Positions 10,132-19,280 are shown, counted from the first letter of the stretch. The stretch is DNA of 64,000 nt from Lactobacillus sp. ESL0680 (GCF_029392855.1 NZ_CP113945.1:1116001-1180000), one strand, 5' to 3'. Numbers and translations are program-made. Notes: generated by a model from the sequence alone, not told the origin.

Positions 10132-10989
10132 TTATTTCAACTCGACGTCCCACACAGCCTGCTGCATTGAACCATAAAACTTGCGATAAAGTTTCTTGGT
10201 TTCTGCAGTTTGGTAACATTTTACAACGTTCTTGTAGTCCGGATCGTTCTTTTTGACTGCCGTAGTACAGATATTATTAATTGCTCCCGCGGACTCCTTA
10301 TTGATTGGCTCAACATAAATCGTCTCTTTAGGGCCAAGACCTGCTGGCACGGCAAAATCATTATTAACAATTACGGCATCAACCGAATTAATAATTCGCG
10401 CGCATTGCTCGTCACTAACCTCTTTAATCTTGATATGCCACGGATTACTTGTAATATCCGCGATCGTCTTCAACTTTTTACCCGTAGTCAACCGGATTAA
10501 CTTAGCATTTTTTAAAACATGGAGTGCTCGGGATTCCGTTGCGGCATCATTAGGGATCGCGATCGTGGCACCTTGCGGCAACTGACTTAACTTGTGATAC
10601 TTCTTGGAATATAGCCGAATTGGCGCAATATAAGTTTTACCAATTGAAACGATATTGGCATGGTTAGCCTTTGACCAAGTATGCATAAATGTTGTTGTCT
10701 GAATTGCATTTAGATCAATCTCACCATCACGCAAAGCCTTATTCGGTTGATTGTAATCCGTAAATACCTTGGTCTTAACAATAATGCCATAATCCCGCTT
10801 GGCCTTTTGCGCAACATGCTGCCAAATTACATGTTCAGAATTACTTTCACCGACAACGCCAATCGTTACCACCCGCTGCTTGGACGTATTATTAGAAATT
10901 CCTGGGCCGAAGCTAAACCAGCCGGCAACCAGCAAAACTAAGGCAATAATTGTCCAAGTAATAATATGTTTCTTTCGCTTCTTACTCAT
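10132..10989 (-). CDS. MetQ/NlpA-family substrate-binding protein, membrane-anchored
   Basis: Solute-binding component of a methionine-type ABC importer (NlpA/MetQ family), 285 residues. Seen: a Lys/Arg-rich start, one hydrophobic segment (about residues 9-27), then the family fold beginning VVTIGVVGESNSEHVIWQHVA. The region DLNAIQTTTFMHTW is the counterpart of the usual D-N-AFFQHVPYL stretch. There is no lipobox Cys after the hydrophobic segment, so it should stay anchored by an uncleaved segment instead of lipid. No ATPase (MetN) or permease (MetI) gene is adjacent, so it probably serves a transporter encoded elsewhere. The true ligand is unknown; methionine is only the family default. Confidence 0.8.
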   Translation of the reverse strand: MSKKRKKHIITWTIIALVLLVAGWFSFGPGISNNTSKQRVVTIGVVGESNSEHVIWQHVAQKAKRDYGIIVKTKVFTDYNQPNKALRDGEIDLNAIQTTTFMHTWSKANHANIVSIGKTYIAPIRLYSKKYHKLSQLPQGATIAIPNDAATESRALHVLKNAKLIRLTTGKKLKTIADITSNPWHIKIKEVSDEQCARIINSVDAVIVNNDFAVPAGLGPKETIYVEPINKESAGAINNICTTAVKKNDPDYKNVVKCYQTAETKKLYRKFYGSMQQAVWDVELK

Positions 10990-11034
10990 TTTTTATTCCT
11001 TTTCTTAATAAAAAATTCACTTAAATTTATAATA

Positions 11035-11063
11035 ATTATACCAAAATAAACTACTAGCATTAA
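11035..11063 (-). promoter_or_regulatory. Possible promoter of the MetQ-like gene
   Basis: TTAATG (11058-11063) and TATAAT (11035-11040) with a 17-bp spacer on the minus strand, divergent from the pyrFE promoter. Confidence 0.5.
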
Positions 11064-11092
11064 CATTTATTAAAATTACCGGCAAAAATTAG

Positions 11093-11121
11093 TTGTCTTT
11101 TGGATAAGATGATGCTAAACT
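11093..11121 (+). promoter_or_regulatory. Promoter of pyrF-pyrE
   Basis: TTGTCT (11093-11098) and TAAACT (11116-11121) with a 17-bp spacer lie directly ahead of the putative attenuator leader. Confidence 0.6.
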
Positions 11122-11130
11122 GACTAGCGA

Positions 11131-11226
11131 TGAACTTTAAACGGTACAGAGAGACCGCAAGTTAAACATGACTAAATTACCCAAAAAGTCTATTTTGACG
11201 CGCTCTGTGCCAAAATAGACTTTTTT
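11131..11226 (+). promoter_or_regulatory. Probable PyrR-type attenuator before pyrFE
   Basis: A hairpin with stem CGGU/ACCG presents ACAGAGAG (11142-11157), holding the CNGNGA core of PyrR loops; outer AACUU/AAGUU arms extend it. About 25 nt on is a strong terminator, AAAAAGTCTATTTTG paired with CAAAATAGACTTTTTT (11183-11226), ending right at the pyrF ribosome site. GGUACAGAG (11143-11151) can pair with CUCUGUGCC (11203-11211) in the terminator loop, giving a plausible antiterminator. The loop-closing C-G of the consensus is replaced by A-G, so PyrR binding is inferred, not certain. Confidence 0.7.
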
Positions 11227-11237
11227 GGAGGTTTGCA

Positions 11238-11945
11238 ATGGAAAAAGCAGTTTTCGTCGCCCTAGATTATGCTAACGAGCAGGAAGTTGCACAACTTTTG
11301 CCAAAACTTGGCATACCGCAAGAAACTTACTTAAAAATTGGCATGGAACTTTTTTATCATTCTGGAAGTGCCTTAGTTAAACAGCTAAGCGAACAGGGAT
11401 ACCACATTTTCTTAGACTTAAAATTGCACGACATCCCTAACACTGTCTATAATGCTGCCAAACAATTAGCCGCGCTAAACGTCTTTTGCATTACTATCCA
11501 CGCATTAGGCGGCAGCGAAATGATTAAGGCTGCTAAAGACGGCTTAATTGCTGGCACACCAGCTGGTCAAAGTGTGCCTAAACTCCTAGCAGTGACAGAA
11601 TTAACCTCAATTTCTGATGCAATTTTGCAAGATGAGCAAAATTGTCAACTGCCAATGACCGAGCAAGTCGTTAGTCTTGCCCAAACAGCACAAAAAGCCG
11701 GCGCCGATGGCGTTATTTGCTCGCCACTAGAAGTTGAAAATCTTCGGTCACGAATTGGTCCTGACTTTCTCTACGTTACGCCAGGAATTAGACCTGCTCA
11801 AACTAGCAATGGTGACCAAAAGCGTGTCGCTACACCAAAACAGGCCAAAGAATATGGTGCTAGTGCAATTGTTGTTGGCCGCCCAATTACCCAAGCGGCT
11901 GATCCACAAATCGCCTATCAAGCAATTAAGAAGGAGTTTAACTAA
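11238..11945 (+). CDS. pyrF: Orotidine 5'-phosphate decarboxylase
   Basis: Last step of UMP synthesis, decarboxylating OMP. Length 235 residues. The catalytic DLKLHDIPNTVYNAAK motif is near residue 60, VTPGIRP near 180 and VVGRPITQA near 213, all typical of bacterial PyrF. GGAGG precedes the ATG at 11238 and sits directly after the leader terminator, so a terminated transcript loses the ribosome site. pyrE follows after a single base, with its AAGGAG site inside the end of pyrF. Confidence 0.96.
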   Translation: MEKAVFVALDYANEQEVAQLLPKLGIPQETYLKIGMELFYHSGSALVKQLSEQGYHIFLDLKLHDIPNTVYNAAKQLAALNVFCITIHALGGSEMIKAAKDGLIAGTPAGQSVPKLLAVTELTSISDAILQDEQNCQLPMTEQVVSLAQTAQKAGADGVICSPLEVENLRSRIGPDFLYVTPGIRPAQTSNGDQKRVATPKQAKEYGASAIVVGRPITQAADPQIAYQAIKKEFN

Positions 11946-11946
11946 C

Positions 11947-12588
11947 ATGCATCAAGAACAAATTATTGCCAAATTAATCGCCGAAAAAATCATTACGGTG
12001 TCGCCTAACAAGCCATTCACTTATGCCAGCGGCATGCTTTCACCCATTTATACGGATTTACGCCTGACAGTTTCTTATCCTGACTTGCGCGATTGGATTG
12101 CTAGTGATTTAGCTGCCTTAATTAAAGCTAAATTTCCAGATGCCACGATTATTGGTGGTGTTGCAACTGCTGGTATTCCTCATGCTGCATTGGTCGCAGC
12201 TAAACTCGGCCTGCCAATGATTTATGTCCGGCCAAAGCCTAAAGATCATGGCAAGGGCCGCCAAATTGAAGGTCGTTTTACCGATCAAGACAAAATTGTT
12301 TTGATTGACGATTTAATTACCACCGGCGGTTCCGTCTTAAATGCAGTTAAGGCAACCCAGAATGAGGGCGGTAATGTCATTGGTGTCAGTTCAATTTTTA
12401 CGTATTATTTACCAGACGCCAAGCAAAATTTTGCGGCAGCCAATGTTGCCTTCAATCCCCTGCTTTCTTATCCGGAATTGCTGGCAAAAGAAAAAGAGCT
12501 GCATTATATCACGGAAGCTGAATATAATGCACTTAAGACTTGGCATGAAGACCCTTGGCAATGGGGCAAAAAGTTTAACCAGGAATAA
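11947..12588 (+). CDS. pyrE: Orotate phosphoribosyltransferase
   Basis: Adds the ribose phosphate of PRPP to orotate, giving OMP. The start is the ATG at 11947 (MHQEQIIAKL), preceded by AAGGAG; a longer frame from 11734 overlaps pyrF and is not credible. The protein has 213 residues. The PRPP loop IVLIDDLITTGGSVLNAV is near residue 120, and the RPKPKDHGKGRQIEG flexible loop precedes it. It ends 12 bp before a strong terminator. With pyrF it forms a two-gene operon under the putative attenuator. Confidence 0.96.
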   Translation: MHQEQIIAKLIAEKIITVSPNKPFTYASGMLSPIYTDLRLTVSYPDLRDWIASDLAALIKAKFPDATIIGGVATAGIPHAALVAAKLGLPMIYVRPKPKDHGKGRQIEGRFTDQDKIVLIDDLITTGGSVLNAVKATQNEGGNVIGVSSIFTYYLPDAKQNFAAANVAFNPLLSYPELLAKEKELHYITEAEYNALKTWHEDPWQWGKKFNQE

Positions 12589-12600
12589 TAGCCAAAAACT

Positions 12601-12642
12601 AAAAAATCACCTGTTACTATGAAGTGCAACAGGTGATTTTTT
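12601..12642. terminator. Bidirectional terminator after pyrE
   Basis: AAAAATCACCTGTT pairs with AACAGGTGATTTTT around a 12-base loop. It serves pyrFE on the plus strand and the convergent permease gene on the minus strand. Confidence 0.88.
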
Positions 12643-12646
12643 ATAA

Positions 12647-14143
12647 TTAAGCTAATTTTGCGTCATGGTGTTCACGGTAAGTGTAATAGACATAAGCAAT
12701 GACACCAAAGGCAACTGGTCCAATTGCCGTCCAGAACGACGTCATGTAGTCCCCAGATAACATTGGTTCAACGCAAGTAAAGATAATTCCCATGGCAACA
12801 ACCAGCCAGACAATAATCGTTACTGCCCACACCTTGCCTTTACCTTTGATAAAGACAAACGGCCGGTCGATATCCTTCTTCATCTTGAAGAACGGGAATA
12901 CCCCAATTAAGAACAAGTACGGCACGGTTGAAGAAACGTTCATCATATCCATTAAAATCGTATAAAATTGTCCTGCAGCATTACCACCAAAGGATATAAA
13001 CAGGATAATGACACTAATAAGTGCTGCCTGTGCCCACATTGCTCGTTCAGGCATATTGTGCTTATTCAATTTCACTAATTTTTTAGGTAATAACCGCGCA
13101 TCACAGCCCTCAATAAAGGACTTGATTGGTGAATAAACCATTAAGAAGGCTGCAGAAATTCCAGACAAAACGTCAGCTAAGCCAGCAAGGCGAGAAAAGA
13201 TTGTTCCTAATGCCAAGGTCGTAGATTGCGACAAACCCATACTATGGCCCATCACAATTCCCAAATTGTTGACTAAGACATATTCCATATTGGCAATGTT
13301 GACATTCTTTGCGCCCAGAATCGCAGTCCAATTAGTTGAAATACCACACATTAAAATATTAATCACATAAAGACCAGTCATCAAAGCCATTGCTCCCATC
13401 ATGGCCTTGGGGAAAGTCTTCTCAGGCTTGTCAACTGAATCAATGACCCCAGCCGAAGTTTCAAGACCACCATAAGCAAATAACGCATAAACAATAAATG
13501 ATAATACCGCTACCGGTGTCTGAAAGGCCGGATTAGGCGACTTGGTAAAGTTCATTGCTGTAACTGGTTCAGCAAAATGCCCATGACTAAAGGCAAATAC
13601 GACTAGTGACGCCAGCATGAAGCCCAGAGCAATAATAATTGCAAAAGCCCCGCCGACTTTATCAACGGCCGTAATTTTATCAATCCCTTTGGCAGCAAAA
13701 AATGTGACGATTACCATGAAGGCAACTTCAAGAACACCTAAGAGTTGTGTTGATGACAAGAAGCCCAAATGCCAGGTTTGCGTCATGTCTTTACCCGAAA
13801 TTAAGGTTGACAGCGCCACAAGGAAAAATTGCGTGGAAGAAACCAGCCATACAACCCAAGCAGCCAACCAAATAAAGGTCCCCACAAACGCGACCTTTTC
13901 ATTAGCCGATTCTTCAAGCCAAGAAAAAATACCACCCTTAACGCCCTTAAAAGATGCGCCATACTCCGCAAAGATTAATGCAGACGGCAGAAAGAACAAG
14001 ATTGCCGCAATCACATACCAAATGATACTTGCATAGCCCATTTGGTAATACGCGGTCAGTGAATTACTGAATCCAAAGATGGACGAGAAGATCATTAAAA
14101 TTAACGTGCCGAGGGTGATTTTGTTCGGCTGTTTTTTATCCAT
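12647..14143 (-). CDS. yjeM: Amino acid permease, APC superfamily, YjeM-like
   Basis: Polytopic membrane transporter of 498 residues with about twelve to thirteen hydrophobic segments. The beginning (LGTLILMIFSSIFGFSN), the AYYQMGYASIIWYV stretch, FAYGGLE near 220 and the DRPF segment near residue 420 resemble my recollection of Escherichia coli YjeM, a member of the glutamate/GABA-antiporter-like branch of APC. The substrate is unknown. An AGGAG site precedes the ATG. It is a single gene convergent with pyrFE and transcribed in the same direction as the MFS gene upstream. Confidence 0.8.
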   Translation of the reverse strand: MDKKQPNKITLGTLILMIFSSIFGFSNSLTAYYQMGYASIIWYVIAAILFFLPSALIFAEYGASFKGVKGGIFSWLEESANEKVAFVGTFIWLAAWVVWLVSSTQFFLVALSTLISGKDMTQTWHLGFLSSTQLLGVLEVAFMVIVTFFAAKGIDKITAVDKVGGAFAIIIALGFMLASLVVFAFSHGHFAEPVTAMNFTKSPNPAFQTPVAVLSFIVYALFAYGGLETSAGVIDSVDKPEKTFPKAMMGAMALMTGLYVINILMCGISTNWTAILGAKNVNIANMEYVLVNNLGIVMGHSMGLSQSTTLALGTIFSRLAGLADVLSGISAAFLMVYSPIKSFIEGCDARLLPKKLVKLNKHNMPERAMWAQAALISVIILFISFGGNAAGQFYTILMDMMNVSSTVPYLFLIGVFPFFKMKKDIDRPFVFIKGKGKVWAVTIIVWLVVAMGIIFTCVEPMLSGDYMTSFWTAIGPVAFGVIAYVYYTYREHHDAKLA

Positions 14144-14237
14144 AAATAGTAGCTCCTTTTCAAAATAGACCTTACTATTATGAACCTTTTGGAGTATTTA
14201 TTCAAAAGCTCTTATCTTTGTGTAATTTTACTTTAAT

Positions 14238-14272
14238 AAAAAAGGCAAGGCATTAACAACCCTGTCTTTATA
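14238..14272 (-). terminator. Terminator of the MFS transporter gene
   Basis: On the minus strand AAAGACAGGG pairs with CCTTGCCTTT with one mismatch and one G-U pair, and a T-run follows. Confidence 0.7.
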
Positions 14273-14274
14273 AA

Positions 14275-15453
14275 TTAATGATGACTAATCGCACTATTCA
14301 ATCGTTTGCGATAACACAGATAAACAATAATCATTAATGGGATTAGCAGCAGTTGGACTGGATAGAAGTACTTAATCGGCAGCAAATCATTCACAAAGCC
14401 CATAATAATTGGTCCAAAGGACATTCCAATATCAAGCCCCAAGTAAAAGGTGCTGCTGGCCAAGCCCTGCTCATTGATTGGCGCAAGCAGTAATGCCGTC
14501 GACTGCAAGACCGAATAGATGACGCCATAACCAATTGACATTCCACAAGCAGCGAGTCCCATCTCCCAGTTGCTTTTCATGACGGCCAATAATACCAAAT
14601 AAATAGCCGTAGCGATGGTGCTGAGCCAAAACCACACACCAAAGCGAACTGTGTCGAATAAATTCTTGAGGCCAATTCTAATTACCAATAAAGCAACGGC
14701 ATAAATTAGGAAGTATGACCCAACCGCGATATTCAGGTGACGTTCTTCCGCATAAGTTACTAAGTCTGCCTGAGTCGCAAAATACGGAAAGGCAAACAAG
14801 GTCGTGAGTAAAGCAATTGGTAAATCTTTGACTTCAATAATCTTGAAGTGCTTGGATGCATTGACTTCAATTGCCCTTTTCTTAGGCTTAGCATGGTTGC
14901 CAACAAAGTTAATCGTAATAATCATCAAAAAAGAAGATACCGCGGAAGCAATAATCGCTAAGCGATAGCCTGTTTTTTGATAAACATTAATCGCCAAAGC
15001 TGGTGCTACAGCCATTGCTAAAGCATTCATTAAGCCATAAAAGCCCATGGCCTCACCAACATGCTCACGTGGTACTAAAAATGCCAGCCAAGTTGTCATG
15101 CAGACTGTATCTAACACGTACCCTGCACCATTAATTAGCCTAAACAGCAGCAGCCAACCACTTTTAGGAGCAAAGACATAGCCAGTTACACCAATAAAAA
15201 TCAAAACACCGCCAATTAGTGATAAACGATACTTAGAAAACTTATCCGTCAAGTTACCAGCAATTGGCCGTAAAAACATCGCGGCAATACTCATAATTCC
15301 CACGATAATTCCCGCAAATGCACTGCTGGCACCAAGACTCTTGGCGTAACCATTAATTAGCGGATTGACAAACATCGTACTAAACATAAAGAAGAACGAT
15401 GCTGCCATTACCAATATTACATCTTTAGTATAAATTGATTTATGCTGTGCCAC
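14275..15453 (-). CDS. Major facilitator superfamily transporter
   Basis: Probable drug or metabolite efflux permease of the MFS with twelve hydrophobic segments in about 392 residues. The MFS loop 2-3 signature is visible as RPIAGNLTDKFSKYR near residue 60. The longest frame starts at 15480, but GTGAGG lies 6 nt before a GTG at 15453, giving MAQHKSIYTKDVILVMAASFFFM; this was taken as the start, with the ATG at 15474 as alternative. The C-terminal halves of such proteins carry no substrate clue. A terminator follows and glnA lies upstream, so it is monocistronic. Confidence 0.8.
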   Translation of the reverse strand: MAQHKSIYTKDVILVMAASFFFMFSTMFVNPLINGYAKSLGASSAFAGIIVGIMSIAAMFLRPIAGNLTDKFSKYRLSLIGGVLIFIGVTGYVFAPKSGWLLLFRLINGAGYVLDTVCMTTWLAFLVPREHVGEAMGFYGLMNALAMAVAPALAINVYQKTGYRLAIIASAVSSFLMIITINFVGNHAKPKKRAIEVNASKHFKIIEVKDLPIALLTTLFAFPYFATQADLVTYAEERHLNIAVGSYFLIYAVALLVIRIGLKNLFDTVRFGVWFWLSTIATAIYLVLLAVMKSNWEMGLAACGMSIGYGVIYSVLQSTALLLAPINEQGLASSTFYLGLDIGMSFGPIIMGFVNDLLPIKYFYPVQLLLIPLMIIVYLCYRKRLNSAISHH

Positions 15454-15540
15454 TTTTAACCTCACAAAATTCATTAACACTATAATTCTACCACTTAATA
15501 AAAGTTTAATTAATGGTTCGATTGTTTATTTTATAATTAG

Positions 15541-15580
15541 CAAAAAAGAACTGCCTGAAAATAATCAAGCAGTTCTTTTG
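15541..15580 (-). terminator. Terminator of glnA
   Basis: AAGAACTGCTTGA pairs with TCAGGCAGTTCTT in the minus-strand transcript, followed by a T-run. Confidence 0.85.
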
Positions 15581-15598
15581 AATAAATCAATCTTTTAA

Positions 15599-16936
15599 TT
15601 AATAACCCATGTACTTATTTCTTTCCCAGTCGGAAACAGTTTGGGTATATTGTGCCCATTCTAATTCCTTTGAAGAAATAAAACTGGATGATAGGTGGTC
15701 ACCCAAAGCATCTTGGATTAACTTGTCGGCCTTGAATGCCTTTAAGGCACTGTGCAAAGTTGCTGGCAATGGTTTAATTCCCAATTCTTCACGTTTTTCT
15801 TCACTCATTTCGAATAAGTTAGAAGTAATTGGATCCATTGGCATTTCTTGCTTCTTAATGCCGTCAAGTCCAGCAGTTAAACATGCTGCAAGTAGCAAGT
15901 ATGGGTTGGCAGTTGGGTCAGCAGAACGCATTTCCAAACGAGTGTTAATCTCTTCAGCTGATGGAATCCGGATCATTGGTGAACGGTTCTTTGAAGCCCA
16001 TGAAATATAAACTGGTGCTTCAAAGCCTGGAATCAACCGCTTGTATGAGTTAACAGTTGGGTTTCCAATTGCTGTAATTGCCCGCGCGTGTGTCAAAATT
16101 CCGTTTAAGAAGTAAAGCGCAGTATTTGAAAGGTGGTACTCATTATTCTTGTCATAAAAGGCATTCTTGCCATCTTTGAACAAGGACATATTAGTGTGCA
16201 TCCCGTTACCAGCTTGACCTTGAAGCGGCTTAGCCATAAACGTTGCAAACAAGTTATGTTTTCTGGCAACTTCACGAACAACCATCTTAAAGGTTTGAAC
16301 ACGATCAGCAGTTGTTAACGCATCATCGAACTTAAAGTCAATTTCTTGTTGACCGTCACCAACTTCATGGTGAGCAGCTTCAACTTCAAAACCAATGCTC
16401 TCAAGTGTTTCAACAATTTCCCGACGGCAACTTGCACTTTCATCATTTGAAGTCATATCAAAGTATGAAGCGTGGTCTGGCACTTGAGTAGTCCAATCAC
16501 CATTCTCATCTAACTTCAACAAGTGAAATTCTGCTTCAAAACCAATGTCAAAAGCAGAAAAGCCCATTGTCTTCATCTCTTCAACAACCCGCTTCAAGTT
16601 GTTGCGTGGGTCACCAGCAAATGGCTTACCATCAGTTGTATGAACTGAACAAATCAGCCGACCAATCTTGCCGCCTTGACTGTCAGTCCATGGCAATACT
16701 GCCCAGGTTGAGAAATCTGGATACAAAACCATGTCGCTTTCTTCCAAACGAACGAAACCGTCGATTGAAGAACCATCAAAACGAATGTCATTACTCAAAA
16801 CTTTTTCAAGTTGGCTATTTGGCACCTCAACGGCCTTTGAAGTACCGTTAATGTCTGTAAATGCCAATCGTAAAAAGCGAACGTCATTATCAGCAACGCT
16901 CTGTCTAATATCATCTGCTGTAATTGTTTTTGCCAT
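15599..16936 (-). CDS. glnA: Glutamine synthetase, type I
   Basis: Makes glutamine from glutamate, ammonia and ATP; dodecameric cytosolic enzyme. The ATG at 16936 with an AGGTG site gives 445 residues, the length of the Gram-positive GSI-alpha type. [10 protein letters not shown] (about 55) and GFEAEFHLL (about 135) hold metal and nucleotide residues. [17 protein letters not shown] and NRSPMIRIP are family signatures, and the arginine-rich [12 protein letters not shown] segment is near 345. The adenylylation tyrosine segment of the GSI-beta type is absent. In many Firmicutes glnR directly precedes glnA; here there is only a 155-bp gap and then ynbB. Confidence 0.96.
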   Translation of the reverse strand: MAKTITADDIRQSVADNDVRFLRLAFTDINGTSKAVEVPNSQLEKVLSNDIRFDGSSIDGFVRLEESDMVLYPDFSTWAVLPWTDSQGGKIGRLICSVHTTDGKPFAGDPRNNLKRVVEEMKTMGFSAFDIGFEAEFHLLKLDENGDWTTQVPDHASYFDMTSNDESASCRREIVETLESIGFEVEAAHHEVGDGQQEIDFKFDDALTTADRVQTFKMVVREVARKHNLFATFMAKPLQGQAGNGMHTNMSLFKDGKNAFYDKNNEYHLSNTALYFLNGILTHARAITAIGNPTVNSYKRLIPGFEAPVYISWASKNRSPMIRIPSAEEINTRLEMRSADPTANPYLLLAACLTAGLDGIKKQEMPMDPITSNLFEMSEEKREELGIKPLPATLHSALKAFKADKLIQDALGDHLSSSFISSKELEWAQYTQTVSDWERNKYMGY

Positions 16937-17017
16937 TTTTTTCACCTAATAAAAAATCATACAGTAATTGGTCTGGTCCTAACAAAACTTCCTCGTTCTG
17001 CATCAAACCTGTTTTAT

Positions 17018-17046
17018 ACAATACCAAACCCTAGTCCAAAAGTCAA
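17018..17046 (-). promoter_or_regulatory. Promoter of glnA
   Basis: TTGACT (17041-17046) and TATTGT (17018-17023) with a 17-bp spacer on the minus strand. I saw no TGTNAN7TNACA GlnR box in the 155-bp gap. Confidence 0.5.
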
Positions 17047-17091
17047 AGTGGTCTAGTATGTTTTTTCAACCTTTACCGTTTTTTAATTAAT

Positions 17092-18345
17092 TCAGGAATT
17101 ACTTGCAAAAAATAATTCATTTACTGCATTCGTGATGGCAATCTTCACATGAGCGTAAGTCAGTCCACCTTGCATGTAAATTGCGTAAGGCGGGCGAATT
17201 GGACCATCACCAGAAAATTCAATACTTGCTCCTTCGACAAAGGAACCGTCAGCCATGATAACCTTGTCTTCATAACCCGTATCATTGCTTGGGATTGGGT
17301 CAACGAAGGAATTAACCGGTGAGTTCTCCTGCAGAACTTTGGCAAAACGAATCATCTTGTCCTGATCATTAAAAATCACGGTTTGAATCAAATCAGTCCG
17401 GTCTTCATTCCACTTAGGCGTTACTTCTTCACCCATGCGTTCCAGAAGTGCTGCCGAATAAATGGCACCCTTAATTGCATTACCCGTTGTATTCGGGGCA
17501 ATAAACAAGCCTTGGAAGTAATCAAGGTTATTATTCAAGCTGGCACCTTCTTCGCGGCCAATGCCCCCAGCAGTCAAACGTGCAGCAGTATTTTCAATCA
17601 ATTCATGCTTGCCGACAACATAACCACCAATTTTAGCTAAACCACCGCCGGCATTTTTAATCAATGAACCAGCCATCAAGTCAGCACCATATTCAGTTGG
17701 TTCGTGCTTTTCGGAAAATTCACCATAGCAATTGTCAATCATGATGATGCTCTTAGGGCTAACTTCACGAATCATCGCAATCATCGGCTTGATCTTGGCA
17801 ACGGTGAAACTCTGGCGAGTATTATAGCCGCGTGAACGTTGAATAACGACCATCTTAGGTTGATGCTCACTTAGCAATTTACGCGCTGCATCATAATCAA
17901 CTTCACCGTCTTTTAGGTCAACATGCGAGAATTTGACACCGTATGATTGCAAACTGCCGCGGCCATCACCAGCCACGCCGATTACCTGCTGCAGAGTGTC
18001 ATACGGCATTCCTGTTAAGTAAGTTAATTCATCTCCTGGCAGCAAGTTCCCAGCCATTGCCGTGGCAATCGTATGCGTACCGGATACAAATTGTGAGCGG
18101 ACAAGAGCATCTTCGGTATGAAAAATCTGCGCATAAATCCGATCTAACTTATCACGTCCAGTATCGTCTGAACCATAACCAGTGCTTCCTTGTAAGTCAG
18201 CTTCTGCAACTGCCTTATCCTTAAATGCCTGCAAAACCTTGTTCTGATTATACAAAATATTGTCATCAATCTTAGCAAGCTGTGGTGCGATTTGCGCATC
18301 AATTTCTTTAACGATTTGTTGTAATTCTTCTGGCCAATTATTCAT
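17092..18345 (-). CDS. ynbB: YnbB-type PLP enzyme (methionine gamma-lyase-related, aluminium resistance family)
   Basis: Fold-type I pyridoxal-phosphate protein of the Met_gamma_lyase (YnbB) family, 417 residues from the ATG at 18345 (GAGGA upstream). The expected PLP contacts are visible: Asp in IIMIDNCYGEF (about 204) and the Schiff-base Lys in GSLIKNAGGG (about 230). SGTHTIATAM near residue 88 should bind the phosphate. The reaction is not established for this family; names such as aluminium resistance protein are historical. It overlaps the miaA end by 8 bp, matching the Firmicutes miaA-(hfq)-ynbB-glnR-glnA neighbourhood but without hfq and glnR. Confidence 0.88.
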   Translation of the reverse strand: MNNWPEELQQIVKEIDAQIAPQLAKIDDNILYNQNKVLQAFKDKAVAEADLQGSTGYGSDDTGRDKLDRIYAQIFHTEDALVRSQFVSGTHTIATAMAGNLLPGDELTYLTGMPYDTLQQVIGVAGDGRGSLQSYGVKFSHVDLKDGEVDYDAARKLLSEHQPKMVVIQRSRGYNTRQSFTVAKIKPMIAMIREVSPKSIIMIDNCYGEFSEKHEPTEYGADLMAGSLIKNAGGGLAKIGGYVVGKHELIENTAARLTAGGIGREEGASLNNNLDYFQGLFIAPNTTGNAIKGAIYSAALLERMGEEVTPKWNEDRTDLIQTVIFNDQDKMIRFAKVLQENSPVNSFVDPIPSNDTGYEDKVIMADGSFVEGASIEFSGDGPIRPPYAIYMQGGLTYAHVKIAITNAVNELFFASNS

Positions 18346-19258
18346 GGAGCCATTCCTCAACTTTCTCTTCTATTTCTGTAATACAATTTTGATCTTTTAA
18401 CGGGTCAAACCAGTGACAAAGTAATTGATGCCTAAAATATGTCAATTGTCGTTTGGCGTACCGCCTTGAACTGGTCTTTAGCTGGTCCACACAATCTGCC
18501 AGGCTTTTTTCGCCCTTTAAATACGGGAAAAATTCTTTATAGCCTATTGCCTGCAAGATTTGATATTCCCGGTCACGATTTTGGTAAACAAATTCAGCTT
18601 CCTGAAGCATCCCCTGAGCCATCATTTGGTCAACTCGCAAGTTAATTCGCCGGTAAATTTCCTGCCGTTCAGAATTTAAGCCAATAATTAAATAATCATA
18701 GCGCGGCTTAATTTCTGTTTGCTGCTGGGAAAATTTCTGCCCTGTTCGCTCAATTACGGTCAATGCCCGCAAACTGCGCCGAGAATTGGCCACGGGGATT
18801 TTACTGGCAGCAGCAGGATCACGCTTATTTAATTCCTGCCACAAGGCTTCTGGCCCCTGCTCGTCCAAAAATTCTTGCCACTTGGCAGCAATTGCCGTTT
18901 CGTGCTCATCCTTTTCACCCAGCTGCATCTGATTAAGCAGGGCATTAACATAAAAGCCCGTCCCACCAACTAGTATTGGCAGTTTACCAGCAGCCACAAT
19001 TGTCTTAATTGCTGATTGAGCCTCTTCAGTAAAATCCTTAACCGAATATGGCTCAAATACCGATTGGGTATCAACCAAATAATGCTTAACCTGAGCTTGT
19101 TCCTCTGGTGTTGCTTTTGCCGTGCCGATTGCTACTTCTTGGTACACCTGCATTGAATCACCAGAAACAATTTCACCATTTAACTTTTGTGCTAATTTGA
19201 TAGCCAAACTGGTCTTGCCAATCGCTGTCGGCCCTACAATTGCTAGTACTTTTTGCAT
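18338..19258 (-). CDS. miaA: tRNA dimethylallyltransferase
   Basis: Transfers a dimethylallyl group to A37 of tRNAs that read U-starting codons. The start is the ATG at 19258 with AAGGA upstream; the longer frame runs into the preceding terminator. This gives 306 residues. The P-loop GPTAIGKTSLAI is near residue 9, SGDSMQVYQ near 35, and the IGTAKAT and LVGGTGFYVNAL motifs follow in order. The stop overlaps ynbB, so the two are co-transcribed. Confidence 0.95.
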   Translation of the reverse strand: MQKVLAIVGPTAIGKTSLAIKLAQKLNGEIVSGDSMQVYQEVAIGTAKATPEEQAQVKHYLVDTQSVFEPYSVKDFTEEAQSAIKTIVAAGKLPILVGGTGFYVNALLNQMQLGEKDEHETAIAAKWQEFLDEQGPEALWQELNKRDPAAASKIPVANSRRSLRALTVIERTGQKFSQQQTEIKPRYDYLIIGLNSERQEIYRRINLRVDQMMAQGMLQEAEFVYQNRDREYQILQAIGYKEFFPYLKGEKSLADCVDQLKTSSRRYAKRQLTYFRHQLLCHWFDPLKDQNCITEIEEKVEEWLHE

Positions 19259-19280
19259 CTCGAATATCCTTTTTCCTAAT

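Noticed and set aside
9800..10500. Plus-strand frames of 66-125 residues across pyrD and the MetQ-like gene
   Set aside because: Antisense to two well-supported genes, no ribosome binding sites, low-complexity translation.
13617..14036. 139-residue plus-strand frame
   Set aside because: Antisense to the membrane segments of the YjeM-like permease; antisense of hydrophobic codons often stays open.
15609..16010. 133-residue plus-strand frame in glnA
   Set aside because: Antisense to highly conserved glnA sequence; no start signals.
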